Assembly (NCBI GenBank): GCA_046542915.1
Contig: JBKHAI010000013.1
Coordinates: forward strand, 1 to 19,772
DNA from: SKVL01 sp046542915
GTDB lineage: Bacteria; Patescibacteriota; Minisyncoccia; Phycocordibacterales; CSBR16-193
Length of the DNA stretch: 19,772 nt
Direction: 5' to 3'
Each line of letters begins with the position of its first letter. Position 1 is the first letter of the stretch. This document shows, one piece after another, positions 7,091 through 13,620 of the stretch. Made by a program: the position numbers and the translations under genes. The notes beneath the pieces are model-generated. The model saw only the letters and a program-made list of their open reading frames with translations, did not search any database and was not told where the DNA came from.

Positions 7091-7933
7091 ATGAAAAAGT
7101 TTAAACCAACAACACCGGGAAGAAGAGGAATGACGGGAATAGATTATTCCTCTAAAACAACGGCTAAAAAACCCCTAAAAAGCCTCACTTTTGGTCGTAA
7201 ATCGTCCAAAGGCAGGAATTCTTTCGGAAGAATAACCTCTCGCCATCGCGGAGGGGGTTATAAAAGACGATTCAGGGATATTGATCTAAAGCTGGATAAA
7301 AGAGATATTCCTTTTGAAGTAAAGACGATCGAGTACGATCCCAATCGTTCCGGGTTCATAGGACTTGTTTCTTATAAAGACGGCGAAAAGAGATATATGC
7401 TCTTGCCGGAAAAGGTTGTTGTCGGTGATGAATTGTTAATTTCAGATAACGCCCCTCTTAGAGCCGGAAACCGTCTGAAGCTGGCAAATGTTCCGGTTGG
7501 AACCTTTGTCTTCGGAGTTGAGATACAGCCCGGAGGAGGCTCTAAATTGGCTCGCTCTGCTGGTTCTTCGGCCGAGGTGGTCGCTAAAGACGCCGGTTAT
7601 GTTGATCTTAAAATGCCATCATCGGAGGTAAGAAAGGTCAAAGAAACCTGTTGGGCTACGATAGGAGAGGTCTCTAATCATGAACACAATCAAGTGGTGA
7701 TCGGAAAGGCCGGTAGAAGCAGACTTATGGGAAGGAGGCCAAAAGTTCGCGGTTCTGCCATGAATCCCGTTGACCATCCTTACGGCGGCGGTGAAGGAAG
7801 AGCCGGTCGCGGAATGAGGCGTGAGAAGACCAAGTGGGGTAAACCTGCAGGTAAACGTCAAAAAACCAGGAAGCCTAAAAAGTATTCAGATAAGTTGATC
7901 GTCAAGCGCCGCAAAGTCGGAAAGAAGCGATAG
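7091..7933 (+). CDS. rplB: 50S ribosomal protein uL2
   Basis: uL2 of 280 aa, full length, needed for subunit joining and peptidyl transferase function. The OB and SH3-like domains are intact, with RHRGGGYKRRFR at 51-62. The C-terminal signature SAMNPVDHPYGGGEGRAGRG includes Asp228 and His229 at the same numbers as E. coli; the usual second His of DHPHGG is Tyr231. It is the last gene of its unit and is followed at once by a strong rho-independent terminator. rpsS, normally next in the same operon, has a separate promoter here. Confidence 0.98.
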   Translation: MKKFKPTTPGRRGMTGIDYSSKTTAKKPLKSLTFGRKSSKGRNSFGRITSRHRGGGYKRRFRDIDLKLDKRDIPFEVKTIEYDPNRSGFIGLVSYKDGEKRYMLLPEKVVVGDELLISDNAPLRAGNRLKLANVPVGTFVFGVEIQPGGGSKLARSAGSSAEVVAKDAGYVDLKMPSSEVRKVKETCWATIGEVSNHEHNQVVIGKAGRSRLMGRRPKVRGSAMNPVDHPYGGGEGRAGRGMRREKTKWGKPAGKRQKTRKPKKYSDKLIVKRRKVGKKR

Positions 7934-7947
7934 AAAAAATTTAGATC

Positions 7948-7975
7948 AACACCCGCCTTCAGGCGGGTGTTTTTT
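7948..7975 (+). terminator. rho-independent terminator after rplB
   Basis: Perfect 10-bp GC-rich stem AACACCCGCC (7948-7957)/GGCGGGTGTT (7962-7971), TTCA tetraloop, then four more Ts. It lies 14 nt after the rplB stop codon and cleanly separates rplC-rplB from rpsS onward. Confidence 0.92.
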
Positions 7976-8042
7976 GGTGGTGAAGTTGTTTTAAGATCTT
8001 GAGAATATTTGATCGTAATTTAAAGCTATTTCTGTCTTTTTG

Positions 8043-8071
8043 TTGACATCTCGAGATGTTTTGTTTAATAT
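8043..8071 (+). promoter_or_regulatory. rpsS promoter with palindromic spacer
   Basis: TTGACA (8043-8048), a 17-nt spacer and TAATAT (8066-8071) make a near-consensus promoter. A perfect 14-bp palindrome, ACATCTCGAGATGT (8046-8059), overlaps the end of the -35 and fills most of the spacer. This is the classic position of a repressor or MerR-type operator. The promoter is clear; the operator role is inference. Confidence 0.8.
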
Positions 8072-8078
8072 ACCTAAT

Positions 8079-8177
8079 CACGCGTATAGATGAATACGTT
8101 ACAGATAATTTAGTGTATCTTTATATGCTGACTCGATTCCTTGAGGGAGTCGATTTGTTTAATAAGATCAAGATAAA
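8079..8177 (+). promoter_or_regulatory. structured 5' leader of rpsS
   Basis: Three successive hairpins are visible: CGTAT (8083-8087)/ATACG (8094-8098); AGATA (8103-8107)/TATCT (8116-8120); and GACTC (8130-8134)/GAGTC (8147-8151) with an inner CC-TTGA-GG. Between the first two lies TACGTTACAGAT (8095-8106), identical to rpsL leader 71-82. Confidence 0.5.
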
Positions 8178-8507
8178 ATGACCAGATCGTTAAAAAAAGG
8201 ACCTTTTGTTGATGAAAGGGTACTGCGTAAAATAAAAGATAAAAATCCCAAGGATGCGGGGGTTATTAAGACCTGGGCCAGAGCCAGCCAGATCTCTCCG
8301 GAAATGATCGGGTTTACCTTTGGGGTTCATAACGGCAAGGATCACGTGGAAGTTTTTATAACCGAAGAGATGGTCGGTCATCGTTTGGGCGAGTTCGCTC
8401 CCACCAGGAAGTTTGTTAGACATGGAGGTAAAATGCAGAAAGAATTAGAACAAAAACAAAAGGCCGCTGAAATAGCGGCAGCTAAAGCGGCTAAAGGTGG
8501 TAAATAA
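8178..8507 (+). CDS. rpsS: 30S ribosomal protein uS19
   Basis: uS19 of 109 aa, in the 30S head contacting the 50S subunit and A-site tRNA. The N-terminus MTRSLKKGPFVD and the segments ITEEMVGHRLGEFAPTRKF (family H-LGEF-PTR) are diagnostic. The last 20 residues are a Lys/Ala/Glu-rich tail beyond the usual 92 aa. It opens a new transcription unit behind a strong promoter and a hairpin-rich leader, and rplV follows after 8 nt. Confidence 0.97.
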   Translation: MTRSLKKGPFVDERVLRKIKDKNPKDAGVIKTWARASQISPEMIGFTFGVHNGKDHVEVFITEEMVGHRLGEFAPTRKFVRHGGKMQKELEQKQKAAEIAAAKAAKGGK

Positions 8508-8515
8508 AGATAATT

Positions 8516-8929
8516 ATGGAAGCAAAAGCTACATTAAAAACATATAGGCAATCTCCCAGAAAGGTAAGATCACTAGCCAAAGAAATTGTCGGAAGGACGG
8601 TAGAAGATGCCAAGGCTCGCCTTTCCTTGGAACCTAAAAGGGTTTCACCGGTTCTGTTAAAGCTTTTAAGGTCGGCTGAAGCCAATGCCTATAATAAGAA
8701 TATGGAAGAAGGTCTTAAGATATCACGCCTTTGGGTTGACGAAGGTCCGACTCTTTTTAGGATGATGCCCAGAGCGCACGGCAGGGCTTTTGTTATCAGG
8801 AAAAGAACGAGCCATATAAACATTGTCCTGACTCAAAAAGAAACAAATGAAGGCAACGAAAAAGTTGAAGATGACCTTTCCGGTAAAGAAGTTAAAAGTA
8901 AAAAAGAGAAGAAAGCTTCAAGATCTTAA
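8516..8929 (+). CDS. rplV: 50S ribosomal protein uL22
   Basis: uL22 of 137 aa, an exit-tunnel protein whose beta hairpin forms part of the constriction. It shows the family features RQSPRKVRSLAKEIVGRTVEDA near the N-terminus and the C-terminal hairpin GPTLFRMMPRAHGRAFVIRKRTSHINIVL (family G-RMR-RPRA-GRA). A 25-residue Glu/Lys-rich tail extends beyond the normal end at about residue 110. The start ATG at 8516 is preceded by GATAATT without a Shine-Dalgarno motif. Confidence 0.97.
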   Translation: MEAKATLKTYRQSPRKVRSLAKEIVGRTVEDAKARLSLEPKRVSPVLLKLLRSAEANAYNKNMEEGLKISRLWVDEGPTLFRMMPRAHGRAFVIRKRTSHINIVLTQKETNEGNEKVEDDLSGKEVKSKKEKKASRS

Positions 8930-8942
8930 TTTATATTAATAT

Positions 8943-9638
8943 ATGTCACACGTTGTACACCCTTATTCACACAGATTAGGCATCATCCGCGACTGGAAGT
9001 CTCGTTGGTTTGGTACCAAGAGTTCTTATGTAAATTCTCTAAGAGGAGATATCGTTATCAGGAACTTTCTGGACAAAAAGCTGCGGGGTAGTTTTGTGGG
9101 AAATATTGATATAGAGAGACAAGAAAAGGCCATTAAGGTCATAATTGAAACCTCCCGACCCGGTATGGTCATCGGTAAAAAAGGAGAGGGCTCAACCAGA
9201 TTAAAGAAAGAGCTTCTTTCTTTATTGCGTAAAAGAGATCTCATCGGAAACGAGGATCTGCGCATAGATATTCAAGAGATAAAATCACCGGAATCTAATT
9301 CTTCTATTGTTGCCCAAATGATAGCCGAAGGCTTGGAAAAACGTCTTCCTTTTAGAAGAGTTATAAAACAAACTCTGGAGAAAGTAATGGCAAACCGAGA
9401 TGTTGAGGGTGTTAAGATAATCGTGGCCGGTCGTTTAGGGGGAGCCGATATGGCCAGAAGGGAGAAGATCAAGCAAGGAAGAGTTCCTCTTCAAACTCTT
9501 CGTGCGGATATTGATTTTTCAAGATTTGAAGCCCGACTGCCATACGGAACCATTGGCATTCAGGTTTGGATATATAAAGGTGAGTTATTTGATAATCAGG
9601 TTAGGTCAAAGATCGCCGGTAAAAAGTCAGAGAGTTAA
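8943..9638 (+). CDS. rpsC: 30S ribosomal protein uS3
   Basis: uS3 of 231 aa, at the mRNA entry tunnel. The N-terminal HPYSHRLGIIRDWKSRWF replaces the usual HP-G-RLGI--W-SRW. The KH domain has its GxxG loop in RPGMVIGKKGEG, and the C-terminal S3 domain includes VAGRLGGADMARREKIKQGRVPLQTLRADIDF. Length is normal. It is cotranscribed between rplV and rplP; the start is preceded by AT-only sequence. Confidence 0.97.
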   Translation: MSHVVHPYSHRLGIIRDWKSRWFGTKSSYVNSLRGDIVIRNFLDKKLRGSFVGNIDIERQEKAIKVIIETSRPGMVIGKKGEGSTRLKKELLSLLRKRDLIGNEDLRIDIQEIKSPESNSSIVAQMIAEGLEKRLPFRRVIKQTLEKVMANRDVEGVKIIVAGRLGGADMARREKIKQGRVPLQTLRADIDFSRFEARLPYGTIGIQVWIYKGELFDNQVRSKIAGKKSES

Positions 9639-9663
9639 TAACATTTTTAAATGAGAAAATAAC

Positions 9664-10089
9664 ATGTCAATGCTTTTCCCGAAAAAGATAAAATTCAGAA
9701 AGTGGCACACTAAAAGACGTGAAATTAGCAAGGCCGGTCCCGCTACTCGGGGGGTTGATATTGCGTTTGGCTCTCATGCCTTAAAAGCTATGAGTGCCGG
9801 AAGAATAACTTCTAATCAAATTGAAGCCGCCAGAAAGGCCGCGACTCGAGCGACCGGTAAAGTCGGTAAGATATGGATCAGGATCTTTCCGGATCGGCCT
9901 TACACTTCCAAACCGGCGGAAGTGAAAATGGGTAAAGGTAAAGGAGATCCGCAAGGTTTTTGTGTGGAGGTTAACCCGGGAAGAGTTCTTTTTGAGGTGG
10001 ATGGTATTTCTGACTCGTTGGCGATGGAGGTTCTGAGGAAGGCTGGAACGAAACTACCGGTTAAAACAAAAACAGTCAGAAGAAGATAG
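9664..10089 (+). CDS. rplP: 50S ribosomal protein uL16
   Basis: uL16 of 141 aa, near the A site of the large subunit. MLFPKKIKFRKWHTKRR matches the family start ML-PK--K-RK, so the true start could be the ATG at 9670 rather than 9664; the longer form only adds Met-Ser. Core segments ITSNQIEAARKAATRATGKVGKIWIRIFPD and MGKGKGDPQGFCVEVNPGRVLFEVDG are diagnostic. Its distance to rpmC (50 nt) is larger than most gaps here and holds a candidate internal promoter. Confidence 0.97.
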   Translation: MSMLFPKKIKFRKWHTKRREISKAGPATRGVDIAFGSHALKAMSAGRITSNQIEAARKAATRATGKVGKIWIRIFPDRPYTSKPAEVKMGKGKGDPQGFCVEVNPGRVLFEVDGISDSLAMEVLRKAGTKLPVKTKTVRRR

Positions 10090-10093
10090 ATCC

Positions 10094-10122
10094 TTGCAAA
10101 AGACCCAATAATAAGGTAGACT
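10094..10122 (+). promoter_or_regulatory. candidate internal promoter before rpmC
   Basis: TTGCAA (10094-10099), a 17-nt spacer and TAGACT (10117-10122), with a predicted start near 10129 and only about 11 nt of leader. It would supplement transcription of rpmC-rpsQ-rplN onward. Confidence 0.45.
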
Positions 10123-10139
10123 CTTGTATCGTTAAAATT

Positions 10140-10337
10140 ATGATGAAAAGCAAAGAAATCAAAGAAAAGAAAGATACGGAACTAATTGAACTTCTTAATG
10201 AAAAGAGAAAAGAGTTAAGAGATGCCCGTTTTGATACGGCCGGAAGTAAAGGTAAGGACGCTCATATAAAAAGAAAGCTTCGTAAAGATATTGCTCGGAT
10301 CCTTACAGAAATGCGGGAAAGAGTAAGTGCTAGTTAA
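10140..10337 (+). CDS. rpmC: 50S ribosomal protein uL29
   Basis: uL29 of 65 aa, a small two-helix protein near the tunnel exit beside uL23. Recognised by LIELLNEKRKELRDARFDTAGS (family pattern of L-ELR-EL--LR) and the C-terminal helix IKRKLRKDIARILTEMRER. Position between rplP and rpsQ is canonical. A second ATG follows the first immediately (10143), so the exact first residue is uncertain. Confidence 0.93.
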   Translation: MMKSKEIKEKKDTELIELLNEKRKELRDARFDTAGSKGKDAHIKRKLRKDIARILTEMRERVSAS

Positions 10338-10352
10338 GATCACTATTAGATC

Positions 10353-10601
10353 ATGTCAGCAAAAGAACAAACAACAAAGAGAAAAAAACTTAGCGGAGTT
10401 GTTGATTCCGTAAAAATGACCGATACGGCGGTGGTGGTTGTATCCAGTTACTATAGGCATCCACGTTATGGAAAGTTCATTAAGACCCAAAAAAGATATA
10501 AAGCTCATAACGAGAACAACACCGCTAAAGTCGGTGATGAAGTAATTATTGAAGAGACAAAACCGATATCAAAAGACAAGCGTTTCAAAATAGTAAAATA
10601 A
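10353..10601 (+). CDS. rpsQ: 30S ribosomal protein uS17
   Basis: uS17 of 82 aa, an OB-fold protein of the 30S body. It has the family features GVVDSVKMTDTAVVVV, RHPRYGKFIKTQKRYKAHNE and VGDEVIIEETKPISKDKRFKIVK. Length is normal. It lies 15 nt after rpmC and 9 nt before rplN. Confidence 0.97.
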   Translation: MSAKEQTTKRKKLSGVVDSVKMTDTAVVVVSSYYRHPRYGKFIKTQKRYKAHNENNTAKVGDEVIIEETKPISKDKRFKIVK

Positions 10602-10610
10602 GTTAAGATC

Positions 10611-10982
10611 ATGATACAGCCACAAACGTTAGTAAATATTGCTGATAACACCGGAGCTAAAGTCGGTAGGGTTTTTAAGGTCCTTGGAGGCACGCGACGT
10701 AGATATGCTCGCATAGGTGATGTGGTGGTTTTCTCGGTGCAAAAAGCGGAGCCCAGAAAACAGGTCAAGAAGAAAAATGTTTTGTACGGTGTAGTTGTAA
10801 GACAAAAGGCCTCTTTTCGAAGGAAAGGGGGTTTTTATATAAGGTTTGATGACAACGCCGTAGTTGTTATCAATAAGAACAACAAAGAACCCCTGGGTGG
10901 GCGTATATTCGGTCCGGTTCCTCGAGAAATGGCCGAGAAAGGGTATCAAAAGATAGCTTCTTTGGCTCCGGAGGTCATTTAA
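10611..10982 (+). CDS. rplN: 50S ribosomal protein uL14
   Basis: uL14 of 123 aa, at the subunit interface and the binding surface of the silencing factor RsfS. The start MIQPQTLVNIADNTGAKVGRVFKVLGG and the end GPVPREMAEKGYQKIASLAPEVI match the family closely. The segment FDDNAVVVINKNNKEPLGGRIFGPVPRE is diagnostic. The ATG at 10611 follows TTAAGATC and lacks a Shine-Dalgarno sequence. Confidence 0.98.
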   Translation: MIQPQTLVNIADNTGAKVGRVFKVLGGTRRRYARIGDVVVFSVQKAEPRKQVKKKNVLYGVVVRQKASFRRKGGFYIRFDDNAVVVINKNNKEPLGGRIFGPVPREMAEKGYQKIASLAPEVI

Positions 10983-10991
10983 AGATACGGT

Positions 10992-11020
10992 TTGCATTAT
11001 GGCCAGATTTGTTGTAGGTT
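10992..11020 (+). promoter_or_regulatory. candidate internal promoter before rplX
   Basis: TTGCAT (10992-10997), a 17-nt spacer and TAGGTT (11015-11020) inside the 59-nt rplN-rplX gap. The -10 is weak, so this is tentative. Confidence 0.3.
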
Positions 11021-11041
11021 GTTTAGGTCAATTTTAATATT

Positions 11042-11347
11042 ATGAAGATCAAAAAAGGAGATCCGGTCATCGTTATAGCCGGAAAAGACAAAGGAAAAAA
11101 AGGCAATGTGGCTAAAGCGCTTCCAAAAGAAGGGAAGGTCATAATTTCTGGGGTTAATGTTAAGAAAGTTCATCAACGCCGAAGAAACAAAAAGGAACCA
11201 AGCCAGATCTTGGAAATATCTTACCCGATAGATGTTTCCAATGTGGCTATTGTTGATCCTGAACTTAAGACCGCTTCCAGAGTGGGAAAGAAAAAGACCG
11301 ACTCTGGGTTTGTCAGGATAAGTAAAAAAAGCGGTAAAGAAATATAA
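11042..11347 (+). CDS. rplX: 50S ribosomal protein uL24
   Basis: uL24 of 101 aa, a KOW-domain assembly initiator of the large subunit. The KOW motif is MKIKKGDPVIVIAGKDKGKKGNV at residues 1-23, followed by VIISGVNVKKVHQRRR and the PIDVSNVAIVDPE segment. Length is normal. rplE follows after 2 nt. Confidence 0.97.
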   Translation: MKIKKGDPVIVIAGKDKGKKGNVAKALPKEGKVIISGVNVKKVHQRRRNKKEPSQILEISYPIDVSNVAIVDPELKTASRVGKKKTDSGFVRISKKSGKEI

Positions 11348-11349
11348 AT

Positions 11350-11892
11350 ATGCAGGTAAAAGAAAAAAACAATACATCTTTGGAAACTTTGAAGGATAAG
11401 TTTGGTTATGTTAATCGATTACAGGCGCCGCACGTTAAAAAAGTAGTGGTTAGCACCGGCATCGGATCTGTTCAAAGCAAAGATCAACGAGATCTGATAG
11501 AGGACCGTTTAAGTCTGATAACCGGACAAAAGGTCGCTCATTGTGGAGCTGCCAAGTCCATTGCTTCTTTTAAACTTCGCGAAGGTGACACGATCGGGTT
11601 TAGAGTTACTATGAGGGGCAAAAGAATGTATGATTTTTTGGAGAAATTCTTTCACGTGGCCTTGCCGCGAATGAAGGATTTTAAAGGAATTTCCCGTAGT
11701 ACCGTTGATGAAATGGGTAATATAACCATAGGAGTTTCCGATCATACCATCTTTCCGGAAACCCCCGACGAAGAATTAAAGAACATTTTCGGTATGTCCG
11801 TTACCATAGTGACTTCGGCTTCCGGAAAGGAGGAGGCCGAGGCGTTCTTGGAGCACTTGGGTGTGCCTTTTAGACCAACCGAGACCGCTTAG
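11350..11892 (+). CDS. rplE: 50S ribosomal protein uL5
   Basis: uL5 of 180 aa, part of the central protuberance and binding 5S rRNA. Recognised by VKKVVVSTGIGS, LITGQKVAHCGAAKSIASFKLREGDTIGFRVTMRGKRMYDFLEKF and MGNITIGVSDHTIFPE. It ends the rpsS transcription unit; the stop codon overlaps a weak inverted repeat ACCGCT (11884-11889)/AGCGGT (11923-11928). The next gene has a separate strong promoter. Confidence 0.97.
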   Translation: MQVKEKNNTSLETLKDKFGYVNRLQAPHVKKVVVSTGIGSVQSKDQRDLIEDRLSLITGQKVAHCGAAKSIASFKLREGDTIGFRVTMRGKRMYDFLEKFFHVALPRMKDFKGISRSTVDEMGNITIGVSDHTIFPETPDEELKNIFGMSVTIVTSASGKEEAEAFLEHLGVPFRPTETA

Positions 11893-11932
11893 CTTCGGTA
11901 TCAAGAGAAAAAAGCCCATCACAGCGGTTTGT

Positions 11933-11961
11933 TTGACAATCAACCATCATCCTGCTAGGAT
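11933..11961 (+). promoter_or_regulatory. rpsN (spc unit) promoter
   Basis: TTGACA (11933-11938), a 17-nt spacer and TAGGAT (11956-11961), with an extended TGC before the -10. Predicted start near 11968. It drives rpsN to map, so the L5/S14 junction is a transcription-unit boundary here. Confidence 0.78.
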
Positions 11962-11984
11962 ACCTCTTACGCTTTTTGTGTGCA

Positions 11985-12047
11985 TCTCTTGTGAAAGAGA
12001 GGGCTTAAAAAGTGTATGGCTTTCTTTTAAATAAATAAGAAGAAAGC
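11985..12047 (+). promoter_or_regulatory. two hairpins in the rpsN leader
   Basis: The first is TCTCTT-GTGA-AAGAGA (11985-12000), a 6-bp stem closed by a GNRA-type tetraloop. The second is GCTTTCTT (12019-12026)/AAGAAAGC (12040-12047), a perfect 8-bp stem with a 13-nt AT-rich loop, 20 nt before the start codon. They are plausible sites for feedback by a product of the unit such as S8, but no E. coli S8 site is recognisable. Confidence 0.45.
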
Positions 12048-12067
12048 AACAGTATTTAATATTTTAT

Positions 12068-12253
12068 ATGGCCAGAAAAGCAACTATAGCCAAATCTTTA
12101 AAAAAACCAAAATTCAGATCTCGCGTGGTGCGAAGATGTTTTAATTGTGGTCGAAAAAAGGGTTATATGAGAGATTTTGATCTCTGCCGTATCTGCTTTA
12201 GGGAAATGGCCAACGAAGGAAAGATCCCGGGTGTTAAGAAATCTTCCTGGTAA
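12068..12253 (+). CDS. rpsN: 30S ribosomal protein uS14, zinc-binding short form
   Basis: uS14 type Z of 61 aa, in the 30S head. The zinc site is Cys24-x2-Cys27-x12-Cys40-x2-Cys43 and all four cysteines are present, followed by the conserved C-terminal end IPGVKKSSW. This is the ancestral C+ form, as opposed to the longer zinc-free form. It is the first gene after the promoter at 11933; rpsH follows after 15 nt. Confidence 0.97.
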   Translation: MARKATIAKSLKKPKFRSRVVRRCFNCGRKKGYMRDFDLCRICFREMANEGKIPGVKKSSW

Positions 12254-12268
12254 AATTGATAAGGAATT

Positions 12269-12694
12269 ATGAGTAATGATGCAATAGCTGATACGCTTAA
12301 TCGAATATACACCAACGCCTTGGTAGGAAATAGAAAGGTTTCTGTACCTTTGAATAAAATGACGGAATCTATAGCGGAGGTCTTGCAGTCCGAGGGCTTT
12401 ATTGAGTCTTTTAGCAAAGCCGGCAAGAAGGTTAGCGACAGAAGTATAGAGATAAACATTTCTTATGTTGAAGAAGAGGACGAGAGAGGTGTGAAAATTA
12501 AGCCAAAAGCGGTTATTAAAGGTTTTTCTCGTGTATCCAAGCCCTCTAAAAGGGTTTATGCTGGCGTTAAAGACATTAAAACCGGTAAAAAAGATAGAGC
12601 AACGAGGGTGCTTTCCACTCCACAAGGTGTACTTTCCGAGAGTAAAGCTCGCGAGGTCGGTGTTGGAGGTGAGCTCTTGTTTGAAATATGGTAG
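12269..12694 (+). CDS. rpsH: 30S ribosomal protein uS8
   Basis: uS8 of 141 aa, a 16S central-domain assembly protein and the autogenous repressor of the spc operon in E. coli. Recognised by DAIADTLNRIYTNALVGNRKVSVP and the C-terminal LSTPQGVLSESKAREVGVGGELLFEIW (family TS-G-MT---A---GVGGE). It is one of the few genes here with something like a Shine-Dalgarno sequence (AAGGA, 4 nt before the ATG). Length is slightly above the 130-aa average, from an insert in the middle. Confidence 0.97.
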   Translation: MSNDAIADTLNRIYTNALVGNRKVSVPLNKMTESIAEVLQSEGFIESFSKAGKKVSDRSIEINISYVEEEDERGVKIKPKAVIKGFSRVSKPSKRVYAGVKDIKTGKKDRATRVLSTPQGVLSESKAREVGVGGELLFEIW

Positions 12695-12707
12695 TTTAAG
12701 ATGATCC

Positions 12708-13247
12708 ATGTCCAGAATAGGTAAACAAAATATAACGATCCCCAAAGGAGTAGAAGTATCTTTTGAAAAAGACTCAAGGATTTTAGCGGTTACCGGACCT
12801 CATGGAACGTTGAAGCGAACTCTTCGCAATGAGGTTGAGATATCAATAGATGAAGAGAGTCTTTCTTTTACCCCTAAAGGTAAAGATATGTTCTCTAATT
12901 CGCTGTGGGGTACTTATGCTTCTCATGCCATAAATATGATAGAAGGTGTAACCAATAGATTTGAAAAAAGGCTTTCGGTTGAAGGGGTTGGCTTTAAAGC
13001 CGAGGTTGCTGGAGATACTCTGACATTAAAGGTAGGGTTCTCACATCCGGTGGAGATCACTATTCCCAAAGATCTGGAAGTTTCGGTGGAAAAGAACATC
13101 ATTTCCGTCAAAGGGGCGGACAAGGAACAGGTTGGACTTTTTGCGGCCAATGTTAGAGATGTGCGAAAACCGGAGCCTTATAAAGGTAAAGGGATACGGT
13201 ATGAGAATGAAGAGGTAAGAAGAAAACAAGGTAAAAGAGCAACTTAA
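12708..13247 (+). CDS. rplF: 50S ribosomal protein uL6
   Basis: uL6 of 179 aa, built of two related domains near the GTPase centre. MSRIGKQNITIPKGVEV is the classic N-terminus; VEGVGFKAEVAGDTLTLKVGFSHPVEITIP and the terminal PEPYKGKGIRYENEEVRRKQGKRA are diagnostic. It lies between rpsH and rplR with short gaps and starts at an ATG after GATGATCC. Confidence 0.98.
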   Translation: MSRIGKQNITIPKGVEVSFEKDSRILAVTGPHGTLKRTLRNEVEISIDEESLSFTPKGKDMFSNSLWGTYASHAINMIEGVTNRFEKRLSVEGVGFKAEVAGDTLTLKVGFSHPVEITIPKDLEVSVEKNIISVKGADKEQVGLFAANVRDVRKPEPYKGKGIRYENEEVRRKQGKRAT

Positions 13248-13255
13248 AAAAGATC

Positions 13256-13618
13256 ATGATGTTGGTAAATACAGAAAAAAATAATAAAACAAACGCTCGG
13301 AAACGCCGTCATAAAAAGGTACGTTCCAAGATCGTGGGTACTTCTGAAAGACCCAGGCTTTCCGTTTATCGTTCCAATAAAAAGGTAAGAATACAACTTA
13401 TAGATGATAGGAAAGGTCACACTTTAGTGGCAGTGTCCTCTGTTTTAAGTAAAGGAGCATCTCCCCAGGAGGCCGCCAAGAAAGCCGGATTAGAATTGGC
13501 CGAAAAGGCGAAAAAAGAGGGTTTGAAAAAGGTGGTTTTTGACCGAGGAGGTTTTGCTTATCACGGCAGAGTTAAAATGGTCGCCGAAGGTGCCCGTGAG
13601 GGAGGTTTAGAATTTTAA
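13256..13618 (+). CDS. rplR: 50S ribosomal protein uL18
   Basis: uL18 of 120 aa, binding 5S rRNA with uL5. Recognised by KVRSKIVGTSERPRLSVYRSNKKVRIQLIDDRKGHTLVAVSS and the end VVFDRGGFAYHGRVKMVAEGAREGGLEF. Two consecutive ATGs (13256 and 13259) leave the first residue uncertain. rpsE follows after 2 nt. Confidence 0.97.
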   Translation: MMLVNTEKNNKTNARKRRHKKVRSKIVGTSERPRLSVYRSNKKVRIQLIDDRKGHTLVAVSSVLSKGASPQEAAKKAGLELAEKAKKEGLKKVVFDRGGFAYHGRVKMVAEGAREGGLEF

Positions 13619-13620
13619 AT

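Noticed and set aside
12098..12745. 215-codon minus-strand open frame across rpsN, rpsH and rplF
   Set aside because: It covers three certain genes on the opposite strand and shows no protein family features.
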